This document shows, piece after piece, positions 1 through 8,311 of a stretch of 64,000 bases of DNA. The DNA is from Bacillus infantis. Its GTDB lineage: Bacteria > Bacillota > Bacilli > Bacillales > Cytobacillaceae. The position numbers and the translations under genes were made by a program. The notes beneath the pieces are model-generated. The model saw only the letters and a list, made by a program, of their open reading frames with translations, was not told the origin of the DNA and searched no databases. The stretch is from contig NZ_JAIVAP010000003.1 in assembly GCF_020171945.1 (NCBI RefSeq), forward strand, positions 55,412-119,411, given 5' to 3'. Position 1 is the stretch's first letter. Every line of letters begins with the position of its first letter.

Positions 1-147
1 TTGAATTATTTCGGTGATCCGAAAACAGTGGATGTCCATATCAGGAGGCTGCGGGAAAAAATTGAAGATGAGCCATCGAGCCCTTTGTTCCTGAAAACAG
101 TTTGGGGGTATGGATACTGCTTTCAGGAAAGCGGGCAAAAGTCATGA
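1..147 (+). CDS. OmpR-family response regulator, C-terminal fragment
   Basis: Only the last 48 codons are in the window; the gene begins upstream. The visible part is the recognition helix and wing of an OmpR/PhoB winged-helix DNA-binding domain: a [14 protein letters not shown] segment followed by the [10 protein letters not shown] ending typical of the family. The receiver domain is outside the window. Its TGA stop overlaps the ATG of the following sensor kinase (ATGA), so the two are translationally coupled and form one two-component system. The regulated genes cannot be deduced from what is visible. Confidence 0.9.
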   Translation: MNYFGDPKTVDVHIRRLREKIEDEPSSPLFLKTVWGYGYCFQESGQKS

Positions 148-1517
148 AGAATGGAATCAAAAAACGGCTTGCAGGAAGCTATCTTGTGATGATCATCATT
201 ACAGTGGCCCTTTTCGAGGCAGTCATCCTGTCCGCCCTGCGGCTTTATTATATGGGCGGAGTCAAGCAGGCGCTCAGGGATCAGGGAAGCATGTTCTCCG
301 TCTATTATGAGCAATACTTCCAAACAAGGCCGCTTAAGGACAGTGCAGATCAGCTTCTGCAGCAATATAACTTCCTCCTTGATGCAAAGGTGCAGATCGT
401 TGGCAGGGATGGAGCTCTGCTTTCAGGGAACAGCCTGTCGGAAGGCGTGAGTCTGAAGGGTTTTCAGGATATAGAATCGGCCCTTTCCGGTACGACAGGC
501 TATTGGACGGGGACAGTAGCTGGTGAAAAGCTTCTCTCTGTCGCCAGGCCGATCCTCGTTTCTGGAGAGCCGGTCGGTGCCATCAGGCTGACAACCTCAC
601 TCGAACAGCTCAATGATGTCTTCCTGCAAAATGCATCTGCGCTGATCCTGATTGGAGCCGCCGTCATTCTGATTGCCGGGATTATAAGCTATTTCCTGGC
701 GAATACAATCGTCAAGCCTGTAAGCCGTATCACAGAGGCTGCAGAAATAATGGCATCCGGAAAGTTTTCAGCCAGGATCAGGAAAGAGCGCGATGATGAA
801 ATTGGCCTGCTTGCCGATACATTGAATTATATGGCGGAGGAGGTCGAAAAGCATGAGAAGCTGAAGAATGAGTTTATCGCTTCTGTTTCCCATGAGCTGA
901 GGACTCCGTTGACCTCTGTCAAAGGATGGGCCCTTACACTCCGAAGCATGACGGATGAAAAAGTGTTCACCGAAGGGCTTGACATCATTACAGACGAAAG
1001 TGAAAGGCTCAGCCATCTCCTCGGCGAACTGCTAGATCTTTCAAGCCTTTCATCAGGGAAGGCTGGCTTTGCCTTTGAGCGTATCCTGCTGCAGAAATTG
1101 GTCCATCAGACGGTCAATCAGCTTAGACCGCGGGCGAACCGGCAGAATATCCGTTTATCCAGTGAAATAACGGAAGAACCACTTTTTTTAAACGCAGACA
1201 GAGATCGGCTGAAGCAGATGCTGCTGAATGTCCTGGACAACAGCCTGAAGTTCACACCTGCCGAAGGCGCCATATCAGTCGCCCTGAAGCGGAAGGAAAA
1301 GGAAGCCGTCATCATCATCAGTGATACAGGGGCAGGGATTGATGCCGATGAGCTGGAAGCAGTGAAGAAAAAGTTTTATAAAGGAAAAATGCATGGAGCA
1401 GGAACCGGCCTCGGACTTGCAATCTGCCAGGAAATCATTGCAGCCCATCAAGGGCATTTTGAGCTGGCCAGTGAAAAAGGAAAGGGAACCGCCGCGTATA
1501 TCAGGCTGCCTTTATAA
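144..1517 (+). CDS. Two-component sensor histidine kinase (HAMP, HisKA, HATPase)
   Basis: Membrane sensor kinase of 457 residues, partner of the regulator fragment just upstream. The order is: transmembrane helix at about 12-34, an extracytoplasmic sensing region of about 130 residues, a second helix at about 164-190, a HAMP linker, a HisKA dimerisation domain with the phospho-accepting His250 in [10 protein letters not shown], and a C-terminal ATPase domain with an N box near residue 365, a DTGAGID box near 395 and a GTGLGLAI box near 418. The ATG overlapping the regulator stop was chosen; the frame stays open further upstream but that stretch lies inside the regulator. The signal sensed is unknown. 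The following lipoprotein gene starts 39 nt later and may share the transcript. Confidence 0.92.
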   Translation: MKNGIKKRLAGSYLVMIIITVALFEAVILSALRLYYMGGVKQALRDQGSMFSVYYEQYFQTRPLKDSADQLLQQYNFLLDAKVQIVGRDGALLSGNSLSEGVSLKGFQDIESALSGTTGYWTGTVAGEKLLSVARPILVSGEPVGAIRLTTSLEQLNDVFLQNASALILIGAAVILIAGIISYFLANTIVKPVSRITEAAEIMASGKFSARIRKERDDEIGLLADTLNYMAEEVEKHEKLKNEFIASVSHELRTPLTSVKGWALTLRSMTDEKVFTEGLDIITDESERLSHLLGELLDLSSLSSGKAGFAFERILLQKLVHQTVNQLRPRANRQNIRLSSEITEEPLFLNADRDRLKQMLLNVLDNSLKFTPAEGAISVALKRKEKEAVIIISDTGAGIDADELEAVKKKFYKGKMHGAGTGLGLAICQEIIAAHQGHFELASEKGKGTAAYIRLPL

Positions 1518-1556
1518 CGATGGAAGAATGTTGTTTCTTCCCGAGTGGAGGGGAAA

Positions 1557-3257
1557 ATGAAAGAACTCAAACATATAGCAATACTGCTGGGCTGTTTGCT
1601 GCTTGGAGGCTGCACATTCCTTCCTGAGCCGGTCAGCCTTATACAGGCGCCAAGGCCCCCGGCAGGAAAGATTGAGGAAAAAGAGAACTTGGAGCCTGTC
1701 GCGAAGCGGTTCCTGCCTGCAGATGCGATCCTGGCGGTTCCTGACAGGCCGGTTGGAGGAGACAGCATACTGGAAGCGGATTTTGATGGAGATGGGTCAC
1801 TGGAAGCGGCAGCTTTCTACAAGCTTAAAGGAGAGCCCGGAAAACCAGGGGCTCTTGTCCTTAAAAAATCCGGAAAGGAATGGACTTTGCTGGAGGATAT
1901 AAAAGGGATTGGATTTGATGTTGGCTGGGGTGCGGCCGCAGACATGACAGGGGATGGAGCGGATGAACTTTTGCTGGGCTGGAGCATCGGCGCTTCAGCA
2001 GGAAGCACCCTCAATATTTTTTCGTTTGCTGAAGGCTCCCTGAAAAAGATTGGCCAGGAAAACTATCACGAACTGGTACTGGTCCGCCCTGAAGAAGGAT
2101 CTTTCTATTCATTGGCCATCTGGGCACGCGATTTCGCTGACGTGTACCGGGTTGATATGCTGTCATGGGACGGCAGCCGCTTTGTATCCGATGAAAAGCT
2201 GTATCCAGCATATTTCCCTAAAGTCTCTCAGTATTATAAAGCAAGGACAGCAGAAGTCCCGGATGCAGCGATGTACTGGTATTTCCTGGCTGAAGCACAG
2301 GTAAAGGAAGGGAAGCCCGAGGAAGCGATCACCTCAATTGAAAAGGGCATGAGCCTTAATATGATCATGCCGGATTATGGGAAGTTTTCAGAGCTGAAAG
2401 ATGAAATATCAGCCATGCTCGAAGACAGGAAAGGCCTGGATGCAGCTTTATATATTCCCGAACCTGACCTGACCTTGGCTATCCCGATTGAATTGTATCC
2501 TTATTTGGCTGTGGAGGGATCTCCCGGAACAAGCAATGAATACAGATTCTCTGCAAGCATCAAGCCGGAGGGGGAGGAAAGAGGGGAGCTGTTTGATATT
2601 GTGATTTATCCTAAAGATGCGGGAGAACCCCTTAATGATAAAGATTTGCTGAAGCTTTTTGAGGATGACCGTTTTAACTATATGGTCAAAAAAGGGTGGA
2701 AGAACCCCTATCCCCCAGACAGTCCTGCATTTGATCTTTACAGCTTGGCAGTAACTAAAAAGGATGAAATAATCTCCAGCCTGAAGAGGGGTTCTCCTGT
2801 ACAGAAGCTCGAAAACCTGGAGGAAGAAATGCTGGGTGCCAAAATCAATGAAGCGGCACAAAAGCGCTGGTATGTTCAGAGCGGCGGGAATATAGAAGAA
2901 ATGGAAACTCTTACGATCAATGAATCGGACTATCGCTTTATGGGAACGGATCTTGATACAGAATCAAAGCTGATTCAGTATTTTTCATCTTCTTTTACAA
3001 ACGAAGCCATTTCAGCTTATGTCACTCATTCAGGCATCAGGGCCCATAATGGAAGGCTTGTGCAGCCTAATGCAGATGGAGGGTCCATCATGGGCTATAA
3101 GCATGTGCAAATTCTTCAGATGAAGGATGCCGGTGAAGTGAAGGAGTTTGATTTAAAGGCGCCGCTTGGTGATACACTTTTATACGAAACTTTTCATATT
3201 GAATTTGAAAAAACAAAGGCCGGCTGGAAAATTTCCTCCATGCCGGGAAGCTTTTAA
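1557..3257 (+). CDS. Lipoprotein with an FG-GAP/VCBS-like segment
   Basis: Predicted lipoprotein of 566 residues. The N-terminus is a lipoprotein signal (hydrophobic stretch ending LLGGC, Cys about residue 17). ATG 1557 is preferred over an in-frame GTG at 1545 because GGAGGGG sits just before it. Residues about 65-200 contain DFDGDGSLEAA and DMTGDGADELLLG, acidic calcium-loop-like repeats of the FG-GAP/VCBS type, as in beta-propeller-like secreted proteins. A TPR-like stretch follows (YWYFLAEAQVKEGKPEEAI). The C-terminal part is acidic and not recognised. It sits directly behind a sensor kinase gene and ends at a strong terminator, so it may be an accessory or target of that system; this is inference. 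No enzymatic motif is visible. Confidence 0.75.
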   Translation: MKELKHIAILLGCLLLGGCTFLPEPVSLIQAPRPPAGKIEEKENLEPVAKRFLPADAILAVPDRPVGGDSILEADFDGDGSLEAAAFYKLKGEPGKPGALVLKKSGKEWTLLEDIKGIGFDVGWGAAADMTGDGADELLLGWSIGASAGSTLNIFSFAEGSLKKIGQENYHELVLVRPEEGSFYSLAIWARDFADVYRVDMLSWDGSRFVSDEKLYPAYFPKVSQYYKARTAEVPDAAMYWYFLAEAQVKEGKPEEAITSIEKGMSLNMIMPDYGKFSELKDEISAMLEDRKGLDAALYIPEPDLTLAIPIELYPYLAVEGSPGTSNEYRFSASIKPEGEERGELFDIVIYPKDAGEPLNDKDLLKLFEDDRFNYMVKKGWKNPYPPDSPAFDLYSLAVTKKDEIISSLKRGSPVQKLENLEEEMLGAKINEAAQKRWYVQSGGNIEEMETLTINESDYRFMGTDLDTESKLIQYFSSSFTNEAISAYVTHSGIRAHNGRLVQPNADGGSIMGYKHVQILQMKDAGEVKEFDLKAPLGDTLLYETFHIEFEKTKAGWKISSMPGSF

Positions 3258-3264
3258 TACCTGA

Positions 3265-3308
3265 ACCATCCCCTGCGGCCTGATTCTGCAGGGGATGGTC
3301 ATTTTTGT
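3265..3308 (+). terminator. Rho-independent terminator after the lipoprotein gene
   Basis: Perfect 12-bp stem ACCATCCCCTGC / GCAGGGGATGGT at 3265-3276 and 3288-3299 with an 11-nt loop, followed by ATTTTTGTT. It closes the two-component/lipoprotein unit and also lies just beyond the 3' end of a small gene on the other strand. Confidence 0.9.
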
Positions 3309-3319
3309 TATGATGCTCA

Positions 3320-3424
3320 TTATTTTTCATGATCCTTGCTGCTGCCTTTTCTCAGGCTTAAGCTATAGGCAGCAGCTGATACTATTGCAGTGCATAGAAA
3401 CAGCAGGCATAAAATCCCTGTCAT
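3320..3424 (-). CDS. Small membrane protein, 34 residues
   Basis: A short frame on the minus strand, ATG at 3424 to TAA at 3320. It is preceded by a near-perfect ribosome site (AGGAAGGAGGG with 5 nt to the ATG). The product starts MTGILCLLFLCTAIVSAAAY and ends in a short charged tail (LRKGSSKDHEK), so it is a single-span membrane microprotein with its tail probably in the cytoplasm. I do not recognise a family. Support comes from the ribosome site and the membrane-helix composition; there is no homology evidence here. It is divergent from the LacI-family gene at 3543. Confidence 0.5.
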   Translation of the reverse strand: MTGILCLLFLCTAIVSAAAYSLSLRKGSSKDHEK

Positions 3425-3542
3425 CGGTGCCCTCCTTCCTAAGTTTCTTAAACCCTATGAGGAGCATAAAGTATGAAATGCGTTCCAGGGCAAGTAAAAA
3501 TGCCGCAGATGATATAATGCTTATAAGCAAGGAGGTCAGGGG

Positions 3543-4514
3543 ATGGCGAATATCAGAGAAATTGCCAAACTGGCAAACGTGTCTGTTTCAACAGTTTCCA
3601 GGGTGCTGAATAAGCATCCTTATGTGGCAGAAGAAAAGCGGATGGCCGTCATGAAGGCCGTTGAAAAACTCGATTATATCCAGAATATCAATGCAGTCCA
3701 TCTGTCAAAAGGGAAGACCAGGACGGTAGGGGTTATGCTGCCATATGTGAATCACCCTTATTTTTCTTCCCTGCTGGAAGGAATCGGAGAGGAAGCTTTG
3801 AAGCATGATTACGGGCTTCATCTTTTTCAGACTGCCTATGATCCGGATAAAGAGATAGAGGCACTGGCGAAGATGAAAATGAGGATGGTTGATGGGATGA
3901 TCATCCTTTCCCGGAAAAGCAGCTGGAGCAAAATGGAGGAGTACTGTCTCAGTATGCCTGCAGTCATTTGTGAAAAGCTGGACCATCCTTCTGTCAGTGC
4001 TGTCTATATCGACCATTATAAAGCGTTTCGCCAGGGGCTCGATCATCTGCTGTCTAAAGGGTATAGGAGAATCGGCTATTGCATTGCCAGGAGGACCGGT
4101 ACAAACAGCATGCTCCGTTATCAGGCATTCTGTGAAGGATTGGCAGAACAGAATATCGCCGTTACAGAAGATTGGATTTTTGACAGATGCCTGGGCATTG
4201 AGGACGGCGAAAGGGTGGCCAGGCAGCTTTATGGGATGGCAGAGAGGCCGGACGCGCTGCTTGTCAGCAGCGATCAGGTGGCAGCAGGCTTCGTTGCGGA
4301 ATGGAGCAAGCTGGGGCTCAGCATACCAGGTGATCTGGCTGTTTTAAGCTTTGATAATCATCCGATTTCCAGGGCATTGCAGATCTCAACGATGGATCTG
4401 CCTGTATACGAAATGGGCAAAACGGCTTTCAGGCTGTTTCTTGAAAGGCTTTCAAGCGGACAGGTAAAACAGATGGAGGCAAAAGCAGCCCTGATTGAAA
4501 GGAAAACCGTCTGA
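3543..4514 (+). CDS. ccpB: LacI/GalR-family repressor, CcpB-like
   Basis: DNA-binding repressor of 323 residues. The N-terminus, ANIREIAKLANVSVSTVSRV, is a canonical LacI helix-turn-helix and hinge helix, and the rest is a periplasmic-binding-protein-like effector domain. The start ATG has AAGGAGG 9 nt upstream. The HTH plus the HPYVAEEKR and GKTRTVGVMLPY segments resemble B. subtilis CcpB as I remember it. CcpB was described as a helper of catabolite repression at the gnt and xyl operons. Finding this gene beside a gluconate gene cluster fits that role. The effector and operator are not established, and another LacI-family member remains possible. Confidence 0.7.
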   Translation: MANIREIAKLANVSVSTVSRVLNKHPYVAEEKRMAVMKAVEKLDYIQNINAVHLSKGKTRTVGVMLPYVNHPYFSSLLEGIGEEALKHDYGLHLFQTAYDPDKEIEALAKMKMRMVDGMIILSRKSSWSKMEEYCLSMPAVICEKLDHPSVSAVYIDHYKAFRQGLDHLLSKGYRRIGYCIARRTGTNSMLRYQAFCEGLAEQNIAVTEDWIFDRCLGIEDGERVARQLYGMAERPDALLVSSDQVAAGFVAEWSKLGLSIPGDLAVLSFDNHPISRALQISTMDLPVYEMGKTAFRLFLERLSSGQVKQMEAKAALIERKTV

Positions 4515-4659
4515 AGGGTAATATACCGCCAGAGGATAAAAAAGAAAAAATGGCATCTCACCTGGAGCGGGCTGTACATAAAGTAGATCTGAAAAGGGCC
4601 GTAAAATAATTCAGCAGAAATAGGGCATGAATAAGGTAATTGGGCAGAGGTTGTAGTGA

Positions 4660-4687
4660 TTGATTTTTGGAGATAAAATGTTATAGT
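4660..4687 (+). promoter_or_regulatory. Probable sigma-A promoter of the 6-phosphogluconate dehydrogenase gene
   Basis: TTGATT at 4660-4665 and TATAGT at 4682-4687 with a 16-nt spacer, about 50 nt before the GTG start of the dehydrogenase. It is the best hexamer pair in this 220-nt gap. The gap otherwise holds no convincing gene. Confidence 0.45.
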
Positions 4688-4736
4688 TGAAAAGGATTTT
4701 AATCAAAGGCTTATGCTGTACATAGGAGGAAAAAAC

Positions 4737-5639
4737 GTGAAGCTAGGTATAATCGGACTGGGCAAAATGGGATATAATCTTGCCCTTAATATGAGAGACA
4801 AAGGCCATGAAGTGGTGGCTAATGATGTAAATACAGACGCAATGGAAAAGATTTCGGCAGAAGGTGTCGAGACGGCAGCTACGATTGAAGAGCTTGCAGC
4901 AAAGCTCCCTTCTCCTAAGGTTATCTGGATGATGGTGCCTGCCGGAGACATCACTGAAAAGGTTTTGAGCAGTGCAGCAGCTGTGCTGACAGAAGGAGAC
5001 ATCATCATCGACGGCGGAAACTCCAACTACAAGGAAACACTGCGCCGCGGGGATGAGCTCGCAGAGAAGGGCATTCATTATATCGACTGCGGAACAAGCG
5101 GCGGCCAGGAAGGTGCACGCCATGGCGTCTGCACGATGATCGGCGGCGACAAAGAAGCTTTCAGCCAAGTTGAGCAGCTGTTTGCCGATATCTCTGTTCC
5201 GAACGGATATCTATACGCTGGAAAGCGCGGCAGCGGCCACTTCCTGAAAATGGTCCACAACGGCATTGAATACGGAATGATGCAAGCTTTTGCAGAAGGC
5301 TTTGAAATTCTTGAAAAAAGCAATTTCGACTATGATTACAAAGAAGTATCACGTGTATGGAATAATGGTTCTGTTATCCGTTCATGGCTGTCTGAGCTTC
5401 TGGAAAATGCGTTCAGCAAAGATCCTAAGCTTGAAGGCATCAGAGGTGTCATGAATTCTTCGGGTGAAGGCAAATGGACAGTTGAGGCCGCACTTGACTT
5501 CCAGGCGTCTGCTCCGGTTATTGCGATGTCCCAGTTCATGCGCTACCGTTCGCTTGAGGACGATACATTCCACGGCAAGGTAGTGGCAGCACTCAGGAAC
5601 GAGTTTGGCGGCCATGCGGTCGTGAAAAGCGGCGAATAA
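4737..5639 (+). CDS. gnd: 6-phosphogluconate dehydrogenase, decarboxylating, short (YqeC/GndA-type) form
   Basis: Converts 6-phosphogluconate to ribulose 5-phosphate with release of CO2 in the cytosol. The protein has 300 residues, matching the short, usually NAD-preferring class (B. subtilis YqeC type) and not the 470-residue NADP class. Visible features are the Rossmann motif GLGKMGYN at residues 7-14, IIDGGNSNYKET, the substrate-binding DCGTSGGQEGARHG and the catalytic-lysine region KMVHNGIEYGMMQ. GTG 4737 was chosen because AGGAGG lies 7 nt before it; an ATG at 4713 would place the ribosome site inside the gene. Together with GntP and GntK it completes gluconate to pentose phosphate. It ends at a strong terminator. 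Confidence 0.9.
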   Translation: MKLGIIGLGKMGYNLALNMRDKGHEVVANDVNTDAMEKISAEGVETAATIEELAAKLPSPKVIWMMVPAGDITEKVLSSAAAVLTEGDIIIDGGNSNYKETLRRGDELAEKGIHYIDCGTSGGQEGARHGVCTMIGGDKEAFSQVEQLFADISVPNGYLYAGKRGSGHFLKMVHNGIEYGMMQAFAEGFEILEKSNFDYDYKEVSRVWNNGSVIRSWLSELLENAFSKDPKLEGIRGVMNSSGEGKWTVEAALDFQASAPVIAMSQFMRYRSLEDDTFHGKVVAALRNEFGGHAVVKSGE

Positions 5640-5669
5640 TAAAAAATGATCCTGCCTAAGCAGGATCTG

Positions 5670-5720
5670 AAGACTGCAGATAAATTCAATGAAAATTGAA
5701 TGTCTGCAGTCTTTTTTTTT
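5670..5720 (+). terminator. Terminator after the gnd gene
   Basis: AAGACTGCAGA (5670-5680) pairs with TCTGCAGTCTT (5703-5713), with a nested ATTCAAT/ATTGAAT, followed by nine T residues. A smaller hairpin, GATCCTGC / GCAGGATC at 5648-5667, lies just before it. Confidence 0.9.
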
Positions 5721-5749
5721 GCAGGAATAAAACGTTTTCAGTTTTCGGG

Positions 5750-6598
5750 TTAAATCCGTTTTGAAGAGATGGCATTTCTCATTTTCTGAAGAGCCTGCTT
5801 TCCTTCATCTTTGCGGGCGATCATGACGTTTACGTATAAGGCATCAATGATGCTCAGCTGGGCAATGCGGGATGACAGGGCCTCTGAGCGGTAGTCTGTT
5901 TCTTCTGCAACCGTGTAAAGGGCGATGTCGGCCTGCTGTGTCAGCGGTGTTTTGGCAAAGTTGGTGATGCTGATGGTCCTGGCGCCGTTTTCCCTGGCCA
6001 CCTTCAGCACACCGATCATATCCTTCGTTGCCCCTGAATGGGAAATGAACACGGCTGTATCTTTATCGGACAGCTGGGAAGCTGACATGAGCTGCAAATG
6101 GGAATCACTGTTGGCATGGACGGTGATTCCGGTTCGGATGAACTTGTGGTAGGCATCCTGTGCAATGATCCCTGAGCCCCCGCTTCCGAAAAACTCAACC
6201 TTTTCCGCCTGCAGGATTGCTTCCACAGCCATTTCAAAAGCTCCTCCCCGTATAAGTTTCAGGGTATCCTCTAATGTATTGATATTCGACCGGAAGACTT
6301 TTTCCGAGACCGTAAGAATGTCATCCTCCTCCTGGATTGTTTCATGAATATCCTTTATGGGTGCGACAATTTCAGAGGCAAGAGCTATTTTCAGCGCCTG
6401 ATAGCCTTTGAAGCCAATCCTTTTGCAGAAGCGGAAAACAGTCGAATCTGCAATCCCTAAATCATCTGCCAGCTGATTGATGGAGCTATGGACAATTTTT
6501 TCGGGGTTGTCCAAAATATAGTCAGCGATCCTTTTTTCTTTATCACTGAATTTTGAATAATGGGTTTTAATGCGGGCAAAGCAATAAAGAGTTTCCAT
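5750..6598 (-). CDS. MurR/RpiR-family regulator, probable gluconate regulator
   Basis: Transcription factor of 282 residues with an N-terminal HTH_6 domain (SINQLADDLGIADSTVFRFCKRIGFKGY) and a C-terminal SIS sugar-phosphate-binding domain (VEFFGSGGSGIIAQDAYHKF, VFISHSGATKDMIGV). The internal ATG at 6598 is preferred: AGGGAGTG precedes it with normal spacing, while the ATG 18 nt upstream has none. It is divergent from gntP. The shared promoter region carries three copies of an AT-rich inverted motif, one of them lying between the -35 and -10 of this gene, which suggests autoregulation and control of gntP-gntK by 6-phosphogluconate or a similar ligand. The ligand is inference. No classical GntR is visible in this locus. 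Confidence 0.85.
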   Translation of the reverse strand: METLYCFARIKTHYSKFSDKEKRIADYILDNPEKIVHSSINQLADDLGIADSTVFRFCKRIGFKGYQALKIALASEIVAPIKDIHETIQEEDDILTVSEKVFRSNINTLEDTLKLIRGGAFEMAVEAILQAEKVEFFGSGGSGIIAQDAYHKFIRTGITVHANSDSHLQLMSASQLSDKDTAVFISHSGATKDMIGVLKVARENGARTISITNFAKTPLTQQADIALYTVAEETDYRSEALSSRIAQLSIIDALYVNVMIARKDEGKQALQKMRNAISSKRI

Positions 6599-6632
6599 TG
6601 ATGCACTCCCTATCATTTTTTTCTATAGTCCT

Positions 6633-6661
6633 ATTATAAAAGAAAAAAATTTCTTTGAAAA
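6633..6661 (-). promoter_or_regulatory. Promoter of the RpiR-family gene with an internal operator
   Basis: On the minus strand a TTTTCA -35 (6661-6656) and a TATAAT -10 (6638-6633) are separated by exactly 17 nt. The spacer is occupied by the AGAAAAAAATTTCTTT motif (6641-6656), one of three similar elements in this gap. Confidence 0.6.
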
Positions 6662-6669
6662 CGGTTGCA
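6656..6669. promoter_or_regulatory. cre-like catabolite repression site
   Basis: TGAAAACGGTTGCA matches the remembered CcpA operator consensus TGWAANCGNTNWCA at all but one position. It overlaps the -35 of the regulator gene on one strand and the -35 (TTGCAA) of the gntP promoter on the other, so CcpA binding would be expected to repress both. A weaker cre-like sequence, TGTAAGCGTTTA, lies at 6782-6793 just before the gntP ribosome site. Confidence 0.6.
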
Positions 6670-6753
6670 ATTAGAAAAATATTTTATATAATAAAAATAT
6701 AAGCCGGAAGAAATTTTTTCTTTTATTGATAGTTAAAGAAGAAAATTATTTCT
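6665..6753 (+). promoter_or_regulatory. gntP promoter and downstream RpiR-type operators
   Basis: TTGCAA (6665-6670), a 16-nt spacer and TATAAT (6687-6692) form a good sigma-A promoter for gntP-gntK. Two AT-rich inverted motifs lie downstream of the expected transcription start: GAAGAAATTTTTTCTTTT at 6707-6724 and AGAAGAAAATTATTTCT at 6737-6753. They resemble the element inside the divergent promoter, consistent with three binding sites for the adjacent RpiR-family protein. Assignment to that protein is inference. Confidence 0.55.
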
Positions 6754-6810
6754 AATTCTGTCAAATTAGTAGAAATCAAAATGTAAGCGTTTAATAGGGG
6801 AGGAACAAAA

Positions 6811-8154
6811 ATGTCTGGTTCAATGCTTATTTTAGTAGCAATGGCGGGAATTTTCCTGCTGCTGTTTCTTGTAATGAAAACCAAGCTCCATGCTTTCGTC
6901 GCATTGCTCCTGGTCAGCCTGCTTGTAGGGATTGCAGCAGGAATGCCGCTTGGAGGCGTCATCGAATCTGTACAGAATGGCATGGGGGGAACCCTCGGGT
7001 TCGTGGCTGTCGTAGTCGGGCTCGGAGCTATGTTTGGCCGTATGCTCGAGGTTTCCGGCGGTGCTGAGCGCCTGGCGCAGACGATGATCAAGAAATTCGG
7101 CGAAGATAAAGCACAGTGGGCACTCGGCATCACAGGCTTTATCGTAGCCATACCAGTATTCTTCGATGTCGGCTTCATTATCCTTGTGCCGATTGTCTAC
7201 GGTCTTGCCAAGAAAACAGGTAAATCCCTTCTGTACTACGGGATACCGCTGCTGGCAGGATTGGCTGTCACACACAGCTTCATTCCGCCCACACCGGGGC
7301 CTATCGCGGTAGCTGACCTGATTGGCGCCGACCTGGGCTGGGTCATCCTGTTTGGTATTTTAGCAGGTATACCGTCCATGATCATCGCTGGTCCGCTGTT
7401 CGGTAAATTCATTGCCAAAAGGATTCATGTCACCATACCGGAATATATGAATATTGAAGAAAAAGAATATGATAGGGAACTTCCAAGCTTTGGAATGATT
7501 GCAAGCATCATCTTCATTCCGCTTGTACTGATCTTAATCAATACAGTGTCCGGAGTTGTGCTTGAAGAAGGAAACGGGCTGCGTGCTGTATTCACTTTCA
7601 TGGGACATCCATTTGTTGCATTGACGCTGGCTACACTGCTGGCATTCTATTTCCTCGGCACGAAGCGCGGCTATTCCCGCCAGGAAGTGCAGGATATTGC
7701 GACAAAGTCTCTTGAGCCAGCCGGGATCATCATCCTTGTAACGGGTGCCGGCGGGGTCTTCAAACAGGTTCTGATTGATTCAGGCGTTGGACAGGTTCTT
7801 GGGGATATGATGGCTTCTTCATCACTTCCGCCGATCCTGCTCGCATTCCTGATTGCTACATTTGTGCGTGTGGCCCAGGGTTCGGCAACGGTAGCGATGG
7901 TAACAGCTGCTGGCCTTATTGCTCCGCTGATTGAGATCATGGGGCTGGAAGGGCCGGTCCTTGGATTGATTGTAATCTCTATCGCGGCGGGTGCGACCAT
8001 TTTCTCGCATGTCAACGACTCAGGCTTCTGGCTTGTCAACCGCTATTTCGGCCTTGATGTAAAGGACACGCTGAAATCCTGGACCGTCATGGAAAGCCTG
8101 ATTGCAATTGTAGGATTCCTGGTTGTCTTTATCATCGGATTCTTTATTTCTTAA
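6811..8154 (+). CDS. gntP: Gluconate permease (GntP family)
   Basis: Inner-membrane symporter for gluconate, 447 residues with about 12-14 hydrophobic segments, the usual GntP size. Characteristic stretches include PVFFDVGFIILVPIVYGLAKKTGKS, a histidine-containing THSFIPPTPGPIA and FSHVNDSGFWLVNRYFG (the longer ones are given here only as landmarks near residues 112-135, 155-168 and 399-415). GGGGAGG precedes the ATG. It is the first gene of a gntP-gntK unit; a hairpin separates the two genes. Expression is expected to follow the divergent RpiR-type regulator and catabolite control through the cre-like site. Confidence 0.93.
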   Translation: MSGSMLILVAMAGIFLLLFLVMKTKLHAFVALLLVSLLVGIAAGMPLGGVIESVQNGMGGTLGFVAVVVGLGAMFGRMLEVSGGAERLAQTMIKKFGEDKAQWALGITGFIVAIPVFFDVGFIILVPIVYGLAKKTGKSLLYYGIPLLAGLAVTHSFIPPTPGPIAVADLIGADLGWVILFGILAGIPSMIIAGPLFGKFIAKRIHVTIPEYMNIEEKEYDRELPSFGMIASIIFIPLVLILINTVSGVVLEEGNGLRAVFTFMGHPFVALTLATLLAFYFLGTKRGYSRQEVQDIATKSLEPAGIIILVTGAGGVFKQVLIDSGVGQVLGDMMASSSLPPILLAFLIATFVRVAQGSATVAMVTAAGLIAPLIEIMGLEGPVLGLIVISIAAGATIFSHVNDSGFWLVNRYFGLDVKDTLKSWTVMESLIAIVGFLVVFIIGFFIS

Positions 8155-8188
8155 ACAAAGGCAGACAAATATACAGGAGAAAGGGAGC

Positions 8189-8226
8189 GGCAGCGCTTCC
8201 TTCTTCTGCATTCAGGAACTGCTGCC
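8189..8226 (+). other. Intercistronic hairpin between gntP and gntK
   Basis: GGCAGCGCTTCC (8189-8200) pairs with GGAACTGCTGCC (8215-8226) apart from a 2-nt internal loop, with a 14-nt apical loop. No U tract follows, so it is not a standard terminator. It may set mRNA stability or the relative expression of permease and kinase. Confidence 0.55.
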
Positions 8227-8311
8227 CCGGGAGAGAATCCATATCGGTGTATGTTATTTTTGATTCGTTGTAAACTTAAAAAGAGAGCTTTAAAAGATTG
8301 GAGAGGTTCAT

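Noticed and set aside
3295..3609. Open frame overlapping the terminator and the start of the LacI-family gene
   Set aside because: It has no ribosome site, begins within a terminator hairpin and overlaps the well-supported repressor start.
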